From Streptomyces sp. BK239 (GTDB lineage Bacteria; Actinomycetota; Actinomycetes; Streptomycetales; Streptomycetaceae): DNA of 64,000 nt. The notes under the pieces are model-generated. The model worked only from the letters and a program-made list of their open reading frames with translations. It did no database searches and had not been told where the DNA came from. A program made the translations under genes and the position numbers. The stretch covers positions 310,001 through 374,000 of the forward strand of contig NZ_SHKS01000004.1 of the NCBI RefSeq assembly GCF_004217285.1, given 5' to 3'. Below, in pieces: positions 17,336-25,858 of the stretch (within the stretch, counting starts at the first letter, position 1; each line of letters begins with the position of its first letter).

Positions 17336-20300
17336 TCATCGCACCTCCTTCGCGAACGGCGTGACCGTGATGCGGTCGATCAGGGGTGCGTGGCGGGAGC
17401 GGAGCAGGACTCCGGGGAAGGTGTCCGAGGCGTGCGTCGTGCCGTCGAAGTTCGGCGGTTCCTCGGCGCGGAGGACGAGGGTGTTCCGTCCCTTTCCGAG
17501 CTGGACCGGGACGGTCAGCTCCCAGAAGTTGTTCTGGTGGAAGGTGTGCGGGAAGCCCACGCGCCGTGTCGCGCCGCCGTTGACGGTGAGGTCGGCGTAA
17601 CGGGCCAGTGGGTCCGGGTTGTAGTGGGTGGCCGGGGACTGCTCGGGGTTGGAGTAGCGGATGCGCAGCGCGTGCAGACCGGCCTTGTCCGCGGTGACGG
17701 TGAACGTGGCCGTGTTGCCGTTGCCCGGGTCGCCGCCGACGCCGGTGATCGCGCTGCCCTTCGTGGCGAGCGAGAGCGGGATCAGCGTCGCCGAGCCGGC
17801 GAGTCGCGCGTCCTGAGCCTCGTACGTCCGTGAGCCGAGCACGCCGTCGGTGGGCGTGACCGTCAGCCGGTCGACGAGCGTGGCGGACGAACCTCCCGTC
17901 AGTGTCACCTTGTTGACGCCGCCGGAGAGCGAAACCGCCACGCTGGTCCTGCTCTTGGCCAGACGCATCACGTCCTGCCCGTTGACGGAGAGCCGGGCGC
18001 CCTTGCCGTCCAGGGTGTCGACCCGGAGCGTCGCCTCGCGGTCGGCGGGGGAGTACACCCAGAACGTGGCGCTCTGGTCCCGCGCGATCAGGGCCCCGCC
18101 CGAACCGGTGGCGGGCCTGTCGGCCTTCTCCGGCAGGTCGTAGACGGGCCGTGCTCCGCCCTCCAGCCAGGCGAGTTCGGCCTCGTACACCCGCGTGCCC
18201 GCCGATGCCTCGGGAAGAGTGAGGGTGACACGGTCGACGATGGCGTCGCCCTTCGTGGCGCGGGTCCCGTCGGCGCTCCTCGCGGCGAGGGTCAGGGTGT
18301 GCCTGCCCTCGGTGAGCCGCACCTTGGTGTCGGTGTGGTCCCACACCACCCACTTGTAGCCGAGCGGCAGATGCAGTTCCTGCTCGCTGTCCGCCTGCCC
18401 GTCCACCCGCAGGAACACGTTGGTGGGGCCCTGCTCGGCCACCTTGTCATAGGTGTTGAGGGAGTTGGCGAAGACGCTCAGGTCGTACACGCCGTCCTCG
18501 GGGACGTCCACGGCGAAGTCGAGCGTGAGGTCGGAGCCGGTGCGCAGGCCCCCCACGTCGTAGCCGCCGGAGGTGTAGAACTTCGACACGTCCCGCGGGG
18601 AGCCCTCCGGGCCGTTCTTCGAATGGCCGGACCCGGTGTGGGCGGCCTCCTCCGCCTCGTACGACCCTTTCCAGCGCACGGGCGCGGCCTGCGTCCCCTT
18701 CGCCGTACCGGCAGGGCTGAGGACGATCTCGTACGCGGAGGACTCCTCCAGCGCGGGCAGCGCCCCGTCTCCGAAGTCGACCGCCACCGACCCCTCCTGA
18801 TTGACCGTCAGGTTCGTTTCCGTGAGCAGCTTCGGGCCGGTGGAGTCGCCGACCTGCCCGGTCCACTCGATCTCTCGGACCCAGGCGTGGACGCGGTCAC
18901 CGAACAGCTCGCGCGGAACGCCCGCGAAGGTGATGTGCCCCTTGCCGGTGGAGCCGCCGAAGACCAGCCGCGCCTGCCTCTTCGCCGCGTCGAGCGTGGC
19001 CACGCCCTGCATGGTGTAGTTCTCGCCGGGGAACGGCGGGGTCACCCGCACCGTGTGGCCGCTCATCGAGGCGTACGAGTTCAGTAGCCACCACTGGCCG
19101 TTGCCGCGGTTGGACTGCACAGCGGAGTCGGAGAGGTTGCCGTCGATGTTCCAGTACGCGATGTCGGCGTCCACCTTGGACTCCTCGATCGCGGACACCC
19201 ACTGGATCATCTGACCCGGCACGGAGGTGTGGTAGTTGAAGGCGTACTCGTCGATGTTGACGGGCAGCCGGCTGCCTTCCCTGTCCGTCCCCTCGAACAA
19301 CTCCCGCTCCCACACCCGGTACTTGGCGACGCTGTCGCGCACCGCCTCCGGGTGGCTCAGCTCGTGCCAGGTGATGACGTCCGGGAGGGTGCCGGCGGCC
19401 AGGGCGTGGGAGAGGAAGCCCTTCACCTGGTTGTAGAGGATGCTGGTGTTGGGCCCGGCGATACGGGCGTCCGGCATCCTGTCCTTGATGATCCGGTAGG
19501 AGCTGTCCCAGGCGGCGAAGTAGTCGTCGGGGTCGTCGAGCCAGCTGACCTTGTCGTAACTCCACTGCCCGGTACCGAACATGTTGCCCTCAGGCTCGTT
19601 GAACGGCACGAAGACGATGTTGTCCTGGTACTCCTTCGGCAGCTTCAGGACCTGGTCGACCTGCTTCGCGATCTTCTCCTGGTAGAGCCTCAGCTTCTCC
19701 GCGGGGGTGCCGCCGGGCCACTCGTAGGGGAAGCCGCGGTGGATGTCGGTCATGTAGATGTACACGTCGCCGTCGGTGGAGTCGGCCAGCGGCCTCACCA
19801 CCTCCAGCGCGTCCGCCCCCGGATGCTGCGGGCCGTCCTGCGCCTTGGTGGAGACCGTGCGCAGGCCCATCCCTTCGATGAGGTTGCCGGTCGGGACGTC
19901 CGGCCCGTACACGCCGTACAGCGTGCCGGACGCGCCGCCGTGGAACGCGCCGGTGTCCGAGCCGAGGTCGACGGTCAACTGCCCCTCGCGCACCACCGTG
20001 ACGGACGCCTCCACCGCCCGCCCCGCCGCCGTCCCCGCCACGCCGAACGTGCCGGGCCGCGCGTACTTCTCCGGCGGCACGGCGTTCCAGACGACGGGCG
20101 TGTCACGGTCGTAGCCGTCGGAGAAGGACGCACGGACCGATGCCGGCAGCGAGGGAGCCGTACCGGCCGTCGTACGGACCGCGAACGACGTCCGCGAGAG
20201 CTCCCGTAGCTCGGGCGGGTTCGCGACCGTGCCGGCGACCTGCTCGGGGGTGAGCGCCTCGTGCCAGACCGTGAAGTCGTCGATCGCGCCCTTGAACAGC

Positions 20301-21001
20301 GGGTCCGGGTAGAAGGACTTGCCGATGTATCCGGCGGCCGCGGCCGAACCCTCCAGCAGGTCACCGGCCTTGACGGTCGTCGCGGCGGAGGACACCGCCA
20401 CACCGTCGAGATAGGTCGTGACCCGGCCTGCGGAGGCGTCGAGAGTGACGGTGACCGTCCGCCAGGCGCCGGCCGGCAGCGCCGCGTACCCGGAGACCCG
20501 GGCCTCTCCGCCCCCTCCGCCGGTGGTCACCGCCGTGCGCAGGACGCCACCGTCGTGGGACGGGGTGGTGAACAGGTACTTGCCGGTTCCGGTGCCGAGA
20601 TCGAAGATCCGCTGCCAGGGCGACCGGTCGTCCCCCCACTGCACCCGGGCGGACACCGTCAGGTCGGTGGCGTCCGCGAGCACCTCGCGCGGCAACCGGA
20701 CGTACGCCCCGTCGGAGGTGGGCGCGCCGCCGGGCAGGGCGAGCGCCCTGCCGCCGTCCGCGCCCTCGACCGACCGTGCGGTGGCCCCGTTCACCAGGCT
20801 CGCCGTCAGGCCGTTGCCGGAGCTGTCGACGATCCTTCCCGAGGCGAGGTCGTCCTGGTCGAAGGTGTAGCGGACCGTGGGCGGGGGCGCGCCGGCCGCC
20901 TGCGCGGGGACGGCCGGGGCGGCCAGCACCCCCGCGCCGAGGGCCAGGACCACGGCGGCCGGTGCCTTCCGGCGCCGGGCGGAACTGTCAGCGGATGACA
21001 T
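17336..21001 (-). CDS. Large secreted GH39-like glycoside hydrolase with LamG and CBM6/35-like modules
   Basis: About 1221 residues. Order: signal peptide (VLALGAGVLAAPAVPAQAA, ending near 38), LamG-like jelly roll (about 50-245), a bacterial Ig-like Big_4 segment (about 255-315), a TIM-barrel hydrolase (about 330-760) and three CBM6/35-like beta-sandwiches starting near 782 (YEAEEAAHTG), 940 (YEAELAWLEG) and 1060 (YEAQDARLAG). Likely acid/base is Glu in NEPEG near 470 and nucleophile Glu in NIDEYAF near 585, as in clan GH-A families such as GH39. Start 21001 is chosen for TGAGGA upstream rather than the ATG at 21064. Divergent from the LacI gene and sharing its operators. Glycan target unknown. 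Confidence 0.8.
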   Translation of the reverse strand: MSSADSSARRRKAPAAVVLALGAGVLAAPAVPAQAAGAPPPTVRYTFDQDDLASGRIVDSSGNGLTASLVNGATARSVEGADGGRALALPGGAPTSDGAYVRLPREVLADATDLTVSARVQWGDDRSPWQRIFDLGTGTGKYLFTTPSHDGGVLRTAVTTGGGGGEARVSGYAALPAGAWRTVTVTLDASAGRVTTYLDGVAVSSAATTVKAGDLLEGSAAAAGYIGKSFYPDPLFKGAIDDFTVWHEALTPEQVAGTVANPPELRELSRTSFAVRTTAGTAPSLPASVRASFSDGYDRDTPVVWNAVPPEKYARPGTFGVAGTAAGRAVEASVTVVREGQLTVDLGSDTGAFHGGASGTLYGVYGPDVPTGNLIEGMGLRTVSTKAQDGPQHPGADALEVVRPLADSTDGDVYIYMTDIHRGFPYEWPGGTPAEKLRLYQEKIAKQVDQVLKLPKEYQDNIVFVPFNEPEGNMFGTGQWSYDKVSWLDDPDDYFAAWDSSYRIIKDRMPDARIAGPNTSILYNQVKGFLSHALAAGTLPDVITWHELSHPEAVRDSVAKYRVWERELFEGTDREGSRLPVNIDEYAFNYHTSVPGQMIQWVSAIEESKVDADIAYWNIDGNLSDSAVQSNRGNGQWWLLNSYASMSGHTVRVTPPFPGENYTMQGVATLDAAKRQARLVFGGSTGKGHITFAGVPRELFGDRVHAWVREIEWTGQVGDSTGPKLLTETNLTVNQEGSVAVDFGDGALPALEESSAYEIVLSPAGTAKGTQAAPVRWKGSYEAEEAAHTGSGHSKNGPEGSPRDVSKFYTSGGYDVGGLRTGSDLTLDFAVDVPEDGVYDLSVFANSLNTYDKVAEQGPTNVFLRVDGQADSEQELHLPLGYKWVVWDHTDTKVRLTEGRHTLTLAARSADGTRATKGDAIVDRVTLTLPEASAGTRVYEAELAWLEGGARPVYDLPEKADRPATGSGGALIARDQSATFWVYSPADREATLRVDTLDGKGARLSVNGQDVMRLAKSRTSVAVSLSGGVNKVTLTGGSSATLVDRLTVTPTDGVLGSRTYEAQDARLAGSATLIPLSLATKGSAITGVGGDPGNGNTATFTVTADKAGLHALRIRYSNPEQSPATHYNPDPLARYADLTVNGGATRRVGFPHTFHQNNFWELTVPVQLGKGRNTLVLRAEEPPNFDGTTHASDTFPGVLLRSRHAPLIDRITVTPFAKEVR

Positions 21002-21119
21002 GGAGTGCGTCCTCAATCCTTTGAGCAACGGGTTCCGGTCGGCCCCGCCGAGCCGGTCGCGCATCGGCGTGCCGCCGTCGGCGAGGAGGGTTCCGGGGCC
21101 GCCGGAAGGATCACTTCAT

Positions 21120-21131
21120 CGAACCGGTTCG
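21120..21131. promoter_or_regulatory. LacI-type operator O1, CGAACCGGTTCG
   Basis: A perfect 12-bp palindrome with the central CG typical of LacI/GalR operators. It sits four bases downstream of the -10 box of the GH39-like gene promoter (minus strand), so it would cover the transcription start. Confidence 0.75.
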
Positions 21132-21135
21132 CTGG

Positions 21136-21165
21136 AAGCTAGCACCCGGGAAAATCGCTCAGCAA
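21136..21165 (-). promoter_or_regulatory. Predicted promoter of the GH39-like gene
   Basis: On the minus strand TTGCTG (21165-21160) and TAGCTT (21141-21136) are 18 bp apart. The TSS would fall near 21129, inside operator O1. Confidence 0.45.
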
Positions 21166-21237
21166 TACCCCGGACACGAGCCGAGTCCGGTGGTGAAGCA
21201 CTTTCGGCAAGATGCGGGAACAGTGCTGTCGCGGATG

Positions 21238-21266
21238 TTGACAGCCGCCCGGCTTGTTCCTACGTT
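21238..21266 (+). promoter_or_regulatory. Predicted promoter of the lacI-ABC-GH63 operon
   Basis: TTGACA (21238-21243), a 17-bp spacer and TACGTT (21261-21266) make a good sigma-HrdB-type promoter. Operator O2 begins nine bases after the -10 box. Confidence 0.6.
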
Positions 21267-21275
21267 CACTTCACG

Positions 21276-21287
21276 CGAACCGGTTCG
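21276..21287. promoter_or_regulatory. LacI-type operator O2, CGAACCGGTTCG
   Basis: A second perfect copy of the same 12-bp palindrome, just downstream of the predicted lacI promoter, suggesting autorepression. Confidence 0.75.
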
Positions 21288-21302
21288 ACGACCGGTCGCG
21301 GA

Positions 21303-21314
21303 CGAACCGGTGCG
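21303..21314. promoter_or_regulatory. LacI-type operator O3, one mismatch (CGAACCGGTGCG)
   Basis: A third, imperfect copy centred 27 bp from O2, just upstream of the GAAGGAG Shine-Dalgarno site of the lacI gene. Nearby helical repeats of an operator often allow cooperative binding. Confidence 0.6.
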
Positions 21315-21329
21315 ACGAAGGAGTCATCC

Positions 21330-22346
21330 GTGAACATCGGTGAGATCGCCCGGCGGGCCGGTGTCTCGCGGAGCACCGTGTCCTACGCGCTGAGCGGCAA
21401 ACGCCCCGTGTCGGACGGCACCCGGCGGAAGATCCAGCGGGTCATCGACGAACTGGGCTACCGGCCCAACGCGAGCGCCCGCGCCCTCGCCAACGGCCGG
21501 ACCAGCACGATCGGCCTCGTCTTCCCGCCGGCCGGCGACCACTACACGGGAATGCAGCTGGATTTCATCGGCAGCGTCGTGGAAGCCGCCGCCGCCCGCG
21601 ACTACGACGTGCTGCTGTCCCCGAGCGGCGTCGACAGCGACCGCTCGTTCCAGCGGATGCTGGGGGAGCGGCGCGTCGACGGCGCCATCCTCATGGAGAT
21701 CAGGCTGGAGGACGACCGGGCCGACCACCTGGCCGCCCTGGACTTCCCCTCCGTCACCATCGGCCGCACCGCCCGCCCCGAGGGCGGCTGGTGGGTGAGC
21801 CTCGACCACACCGCGCTCGCGGCGTCCTGCGTCCACCACCTCGCCGACCTCGGCCACCGCAGGGTCGCCCTCGTCAACCGGCCCGAGCAACTCCTGCGGG
21901 CCGGATACGAGTCGGCGCACCGCGGCCTGGACGGCTTCACCAAGGCCGCGGCCGAACGCGGGCTGACGGTACGGACGTACACCTGCGGGGACGACGCCGC
22001 GTCGGGCCAGGCGTGCGTGGAGCGGATCCTGCGGGACGACCCGGCCACCACCGGCCTGGTCACGCTGAACGAGGCCGCCCTCGGCGGTCTGTACCGGGGG
22101 CTCGCCGGGGCGGGCCGCCATGTGCCACGCGACTTCTCCGTCACCGGAGTCGTCGCCGGCCGGTGGGCGGAGACGGTCACCCCGCAGCTCACCGCGGCGG
22201 ACGTGCCGGCGCGGGAGCTGGGCCGCCGCGCCGTCGACCTCCTCGTCGAACGGCTCGACCACCCCGGCGCACCACCCCGGCACCACCTCCTGACCCCGCC
22301 GATCTCACTGCGGGGCAGCACCGGCCCCGCCGCCGGCACCGCCTGA
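21330..22346 (+). CDS. LacI-family transcriptional repressor
   Basis: A 338-residue regulator. The N-terminal helix-turn-helix and hinge (NIGEIARRAGVSRSTVSYAL, then YRPNASARALANGRT) occupy about 1-60, followed by a periplasmic-binding-fold effector domain ending near 330. Start is GTG 21330 after GAAGGAG; longer upstream frames would run through the operators. It is divergent from the GH39-like hydrolase and precedes the CUT1 importer and GH63-like genes, so it most likely represses both units through the three CGAACCGGTTCG-like sites. The inducer is presumably the imported oligosaccharide. Confidence 0.92.
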   Translation: MNIGEIARRAGVSRSTVSYALSGKRPVSDGTRRKIQRVIDELGYRPNASARALANGRTSTIGLVFPPAGDHYTGMQLDFIGSVVEAAAARDYDVLLSPSGVDSDRSFQRMLGERRVDGAILMEIRLEDDRADHLAALDFPSVTIGRTARPEGGWWVSLDHTALAASCVHHLADLGHRRVALVNRPEQLLRAGYESAHRGLDGFTKAAAERGLTVRTYTCGDDAASGQACVERILRDDPATTGLVTLNEAALGGLYRGLAGAGRHVPRDFSVTGVVAGRWAETVTPQLTAADVPARELGRRAVDLLVERLDHPGAPPRHHLLTPPISLRGSTGPAAGTA

Positions 22347-22740
22347 GACCCGAAGTCCGCACGACGCCCGACCTCCCGTCCGAGCCCGCGGCCTCACACC
22401 GCGCCGTGAATCCGCGCCGCGGGGGCCGACCGCACAGCCGGCTCCATGCCCTCGGTTCCGGAGCCGGCTCACAGCCCTACTGCCTCTGCTCCTGGCCGAG
22501 CCCACAGCCCCGGCCTCCGCTCCGGGGCCCGACTCACAGCCCCGGCCGCCGCTTCGGGGGCCGACCCCACAGCCCCGGTCTCCGCTTCGGGGGCCGAGCC
22601 CACAGCCCCGGTCTCCGCTTCGGGGCCCGGCCGCACAGCCCTACGGCACCCCCTGCCCCCCGCCGCCGCGGTCCGCCGCGCCCTCCTCCCGTCCGTCACC
22701 CCTCCCGCGGCACATCCGTGCCAGAAGTGAAGGATCCGCC
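22347..22740. other. Non-coding gap between lacI and the importer operon, mostly tandem repeat
   Basis: No gene is convincing in these 394 bp. The first 120 bp hold nothing recognisable; the centre is a 33-bp tandem repeat array; the last 60 bp carry the GAAGGA ribosome-binding site for the binding-protein gene. Confidence 0.6.
22470..22641. repeat. 33-bp tandem repeat array, each unit able to form a hairpin
   Basis: The anchor CACAGCCC recurs at 22470, 22503, 22535, 22568, 22601 and 22634, a period of 32-33 bp. The four central units are closely alike and contain CCCCGGTCTCCGCTTCGGGG, whose ends pair as CCCCG/CGGGG. Because the period is a multiple of three, open frames run through it on both strands, but there are no good starts or ribosome-binding sites. 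It lies between the LacI gene and the importer genes and may act as a terminator, attenuator or mRNA-stabilising array. Confidence 0.8.
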
Positions 22741-23988
22741 ATGCCCAGCACCTCCAGACAGCGCCGTCTGACCGCCGCCGCCCTGACCCTCCTGACAGTC
22801 GCCGCCGGCGCCACCGCCTGTTCCTCCGGCTCGGGCGTCGCCGGATCGAAGAACGCCGACAGCGGCACGTACACCGTCTGGGACCCCTACCCGCAGTTCG
22901 CCAAGGGGTCGGCCTGGACGCGGTTGCTGGACCGGTGCGGTGCCCAGGCCGGCGTGAAGATCAAGCGGACCGCCTTCGACACCGGCGACCTGGCCAACAA
23001 GACCCTGCTGGCGGCCCAGCAGGGCAACTCGCCCGACGTCCTCATCGTCGACAACCCCGTGGTGTCGACCCTGGCCGAGGCGGGCGTGCTCACCACCACC
23101 GACGACAACAAGCTGGACACCTCGAAGGTGGACCCCAACCTGCTCGCCGCGGGCCAGGCGGGCGGCAAGACGTACGGCACGCCGATCGGCGCCAACACTC
23201 TCGCCCTCTACTACAACAAGAAGGTGCTGGAGCAGGCCGGGGTGGACATCGCCACGGTCAAGGACTGGAAGTCGCTTACGGCAGCGCTGGAGAAGGTCGA
23301 GAAGGCGGGCAAGAAGGGCATCACCTTCTCGGCGATCGGCACGGAGGAGGGCAGCTTCCAGTTCCTGCCCTGGTTCTGGGGCTCGGGCGCGAAACTCACC
23401 GAACTCGACTCCGCCCGGGCCGTGTCCGCCCTGTCGCTGTGGAAGGACTGGCTGAAGCGCGGCTACGCCCCCAACTCCGTGCTCAACAACACCCAGACGA
23501 CCAGCTGGCAGGAGTTCGCCAGTGGCGACTACGCCTTCGCGGAGAACGGAACCTGGCAGCTCGCGGCCGCCCACAAGACCGGCTTCGAGTACGGCGTCCT
23601 GCCGGTCCCCGCCGCAACCGGCGGCGCCGCGGCGGCCCCGACCGGCGGCGAGTTCGTCACCCTGCCGGTCCAGGGCGACACCGCCCGCCACGCCACCTCG
23701 CGGAAACTGGTGACCTGCCTGACCAGCACCGACAACCTCTACGACACCGACACGACCCTGTCGTACGTGGCGCCCACCGGCGAGGTCCAGGACAGGCAGG
23801 TCGCGGCGAACGCCGAACTGAAGCCGTGGGTGCAGGCCGTCAAGGGAGCCAAGGGCCGCACCAGCGACGACCTGGGCACCCGCTACCCCAAGATCTCCGA
23901 GCAGATGTGGAAGGCCGTCCAGTCAGCGCTCAGCGGCGCCCGGTCGCCGAAGGACGCGCTGGCCGAGGCCCAGTCGGCCGTCAAGTGA
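22741..23988 (+). CDS. Extracellular solute-binding lipoprotein (family 1, CUT1 importer)
   Basis: A 415-residue binding protein with a signal peptide ending in ATAC (Cys27), so a lipoprotein on the outer face of the membrane. The remainder is the type II fold of maltose-type binders (GTPIGANTLALYYNKKVLEQAG, WQEFASGDYAFAENGTW). It delivers an oligosaccharide to the two permeases that follow. GAAGGA precedes the ATG. The next gene starts within or just after its stop. No ATPase is encoded nearby; CUT1 systems in Streptomyces usually share the MsiK ATPase encoded elsewhere. Confidence 0.92.
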   Translation: MPSTSRQRRLTAAALTLLTVAAGATACSSGSGVAGSKNADSGTYTVWDPYPQFAKGSAWTRLLDRCGAQAGVKIKRTAFDTGDLANKTLLAAQQGNSPDVLIVDNPVVSTLAEAGVLTTTDDNKLDTSKVDPNLLAAGQAGGKTYGTPIGANTLALYYNKKVLEQAGVDIATVKDWKSLTAALEKVEKAGKKGITFSAIGTEEGSFQFLPWFWGSGAKLTELDSARAVSALSLWKDWLKRGYAPNSVLNNTQTTSWQEFASGDYAFAENGTWQLAAAHKTGFEYGVLPVPAATGGAAAAPTGGEFVTLPVQGDTARHATSRKLVTCLTSTDNLYDTDTTLSYVAPTGEVQDRQVAANAELKPWVQAVKGAKGRTSDDLGTRYPKISEQMWKAVQSALSGARSPKDALAEAQSAVK

Positions 23989-24008
23989 TCCGGGAACGCG
24001 GCCCCACG

Positions 24009-24992
24009 ATGGACCACACGACACAGCTGCCGCGACGACGGCCCGCACACCGTCCCACCGAGGCTGCCACCGACGCCCCGGCCCGGGCACTGACGCGACC
24101 CCCGCGACGCCCCGCCTCCCCGCAGTGGACCGCCTGGGCCTTCCTCACCCCGGTGACCCTCTACCTGGCCTGCTTCTACGCCTATCCGCTCTACCGCAAC
24201 CTCGACCTCAGCCTGCGCGACTACACCGTCCGCTCCTTCGTCCAAGGCGACGCGCCCTTCAGTGGGCTGGACAACTACCGCAAGGTCCTTGCCGACCCGA
24301 CCTTCGCGCCGGCACTGCTGCACACCGTCGTCTTCACCGCCGTATGCCTGGTCTTCCAGTACGCCATCGGGCTGGCCCTCGCCGTCTTCTTCCACCAGCA
24401 CTTCCGGCTCTCCGCCACCCTGCGCGCCCTGTTCCTGGTGCCCTGGCTGCTGCCGCTGATCGTGTCGGCCTCCACCTGGTCGTGGATGCTCAACAGCGAC
24501 TCCGGCATCGTCAACGCCGCCCTGCACGCCGTGGGCATCGGCCCGGTCGACTGGCTCACCTCGCCGTCCTGGTCCCTGACCTCGGTGATCATCGCGAACA
24601 TCTGGATCGGCGTCCCCTTCAACCTGGTCGTGCTCCACAGCGGCCTGCAGTCCGTCCCCGCGGCGCTCCACGAGGCCGCGGCCCTCGACGGAGCGAACGC
24701 GTGGCAGCGCTTCTGGCGCATCACCTTCCCGCTGCTGCGCCCGGTCTCGGCGATCACCCTGCTGCTCGGACTCGTCTACACGCTCAAGGTCTTCGACATC
24801 ATCTGGATCATGACCAAGGGCGGTCCCGCGGACGCGTCCACCACCTTCGCCACCTGGTCCTACCGGCTCGGCTTCGGCAACCTCCTGCCCGCCTTCGGCC
24901 CGGGCGCGGCCGTCGGGAACCTGCTCGTCGTCGCCGCCCTCGTCTTCGGGCTGATCCACCTCCGCGTCCAGCGAAAGCAGGCGCTGTCATGA
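24009..24992 (+). CDS. Sugar ABC transporter permease, MalF type
   Basis: A 327-residue inner-membrane permease with six predicted helices from about 40 to 320 and the ATPase-coupling motif EAAALDGANAWQRFWRITFP near 222-241. Start ATG 24009 is used; an alternative GTG at 23985 would overlap the previous stop as GTGA and add eight residues. The first 40 residues are Pro/Arg-rich and cytoplasmic. It pairs with the MalG-type permease that follows by ATGA overlap. Confidence 0.88.
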   Translation: MDHTTQLPRRRPAHRPTEAATDAPARALTRPPRRPASPQWTAWAFLTPVTLYLACFYAYPLYRNLDLSLRDYTVRSFVQGDAPFSGLDNYRKVLADPTFAPALLHTVVFTAVCLVFQYAIGLALAVFFHQHFRLSATLRALFLVPWLLPLIVSASTWSWMLNSDSGIVNAALHAVGIGPVDWLTSPSWSLTSVIIANIWIGVPFNLVVLHSGLQSVPAALHEAAALDGANAWQRFWRITFPLLRPVSAITLLLGLVYTLKVFDIIWIMTKGGPADASTTFATWSYRLGFGNLLPAFGPGAAVGNLLVVAALVFGLIHLRVQRKQALS

Positions 24993-25813
24993 ACCGACGC
25001 TCCGGCCGCACGGGATGGAAGACCGCCGTCGGCCTGCTGCTGACAGGGATCATGCTCTTCCCGGTCTACTGGATGATCAACGTGTCCCTCACCCGCGACC
25101 AGGACATGCGCAAGAGCCCACCCGACCTGCTGCCCCTGCACGGCACCCTGGCCGGCTACCGCACCGTCCTCGACGAGCAACTGCCCTACCTCGCCACCAG
25201 CCTCGTCGTCGCCCTCGGCACCGTCGCGCTGACCGTGGCCCTCGCCGCACCCGCCGGCTACGCCCTGGCCAAACTGCGCCCACGCGGCGGCGGTCTGCTC
25301 GGCTTCCTCCTGCTGGCCGCGCAGATGATCCCCGGCATCATCATGGCGATGGGCTTCTACGCCGTCTACCTCCAGCTCGGCCTGCTCCAGTCCGTCCCCG
25401 GCCTCATCGTCGCCGACTCCACCCTGGCCGTCCCGTTCGCGGTCCTGATCTTCACCGCGTTCATGTCCGGCATCCCCGGCGAACTGCTCCAGGCCGCGCA
25501 GATGGACGGAGCGAAAGCCGGGCGCGTCTTCTGGTCCGTCGTCCTGCCGATGAGCCGCAACGCCGTCGTCACGGTCTCGCTCTTCGCCTTCCTGTGGTCC
25601 TGGTCCGACTTCGTCTTCGCCAACACCCTCGTCAACGGCGGCGCCCACGAGCCGATCACGCTCGGCGTCTACCACTACATCGGCAACAACAACCAGGAGT
25701 GGAACGCCATCATGGCCACCGCCGTCGTCGCCTCACTGCCCGCCGCGGTGATCCTCGTCCTCGCCCAGCGCTACGTGGCCGCCGGAGTGACCACCGGCGC
25801 CGTCAAGGACTGA
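24989..25813 (+). CDS. Sugar ABC transporter permease, MalG type
   Basis: A 274-residue permease with six hydrophobic helices and the coupling motif LLQAAQMDGAKAGRVFWSVV near 169-188. The ATG overlaps the MalF-type stop (ATGA), showing translational coupling. Together the two permeases form the CUT1 channel. The GH63-like gene follows after 45 bp in the same direction and is probably in the same transcript. Confidence 0.92.
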   Translation: MNRRSGRTGWKTAVGLLLTGIMLFPVYWMINVSLTRDQDMRKSPPDLLPLHGTLAGYRTVLDEQLPYLATSLVVALGTVALTVALAAPAGYALAKLRPRGGGLLGFLLLAAQMIPGIIMAMGFYAVYLQLGLLQSVPGLIVADSTLAVPFAVLIFTAFMSGIPGELLQAAQMDGAKAGRVFWSVVLPMSRNAVVTVSLFAFLWSWSDFVFANTLVNGGAHEPITLGVYHYIGNNNQEWNAIMATAVVASLPAAVILVLAQRYVAAGVTTGAVKD

Positions 25814-25858
25814 GCCGCCCACCGTGCCCCGCCCCCGCTCGAGAAACGAGTCAGCGCC

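Larger units (their letters stand above)
21002..21329. other. Divergent regulatory region between the GH39-like and LacI genes
   Basis: This 328-bp gap holds two back-to-back promoters and three operator copies, listed separately, and no gene. The arrangement is nearly symmetric: each promoter has an operator within about 15 bp downstream of its -10 box. Confidence 0.7.

Noticed and set aside
22470..22641. The regular 33-bp repeats looked at first like a CRISPR array
   Set aside because: Units are contiguous with no unique spacers and no cas genes nearby; they are tandem hairpin repeats.
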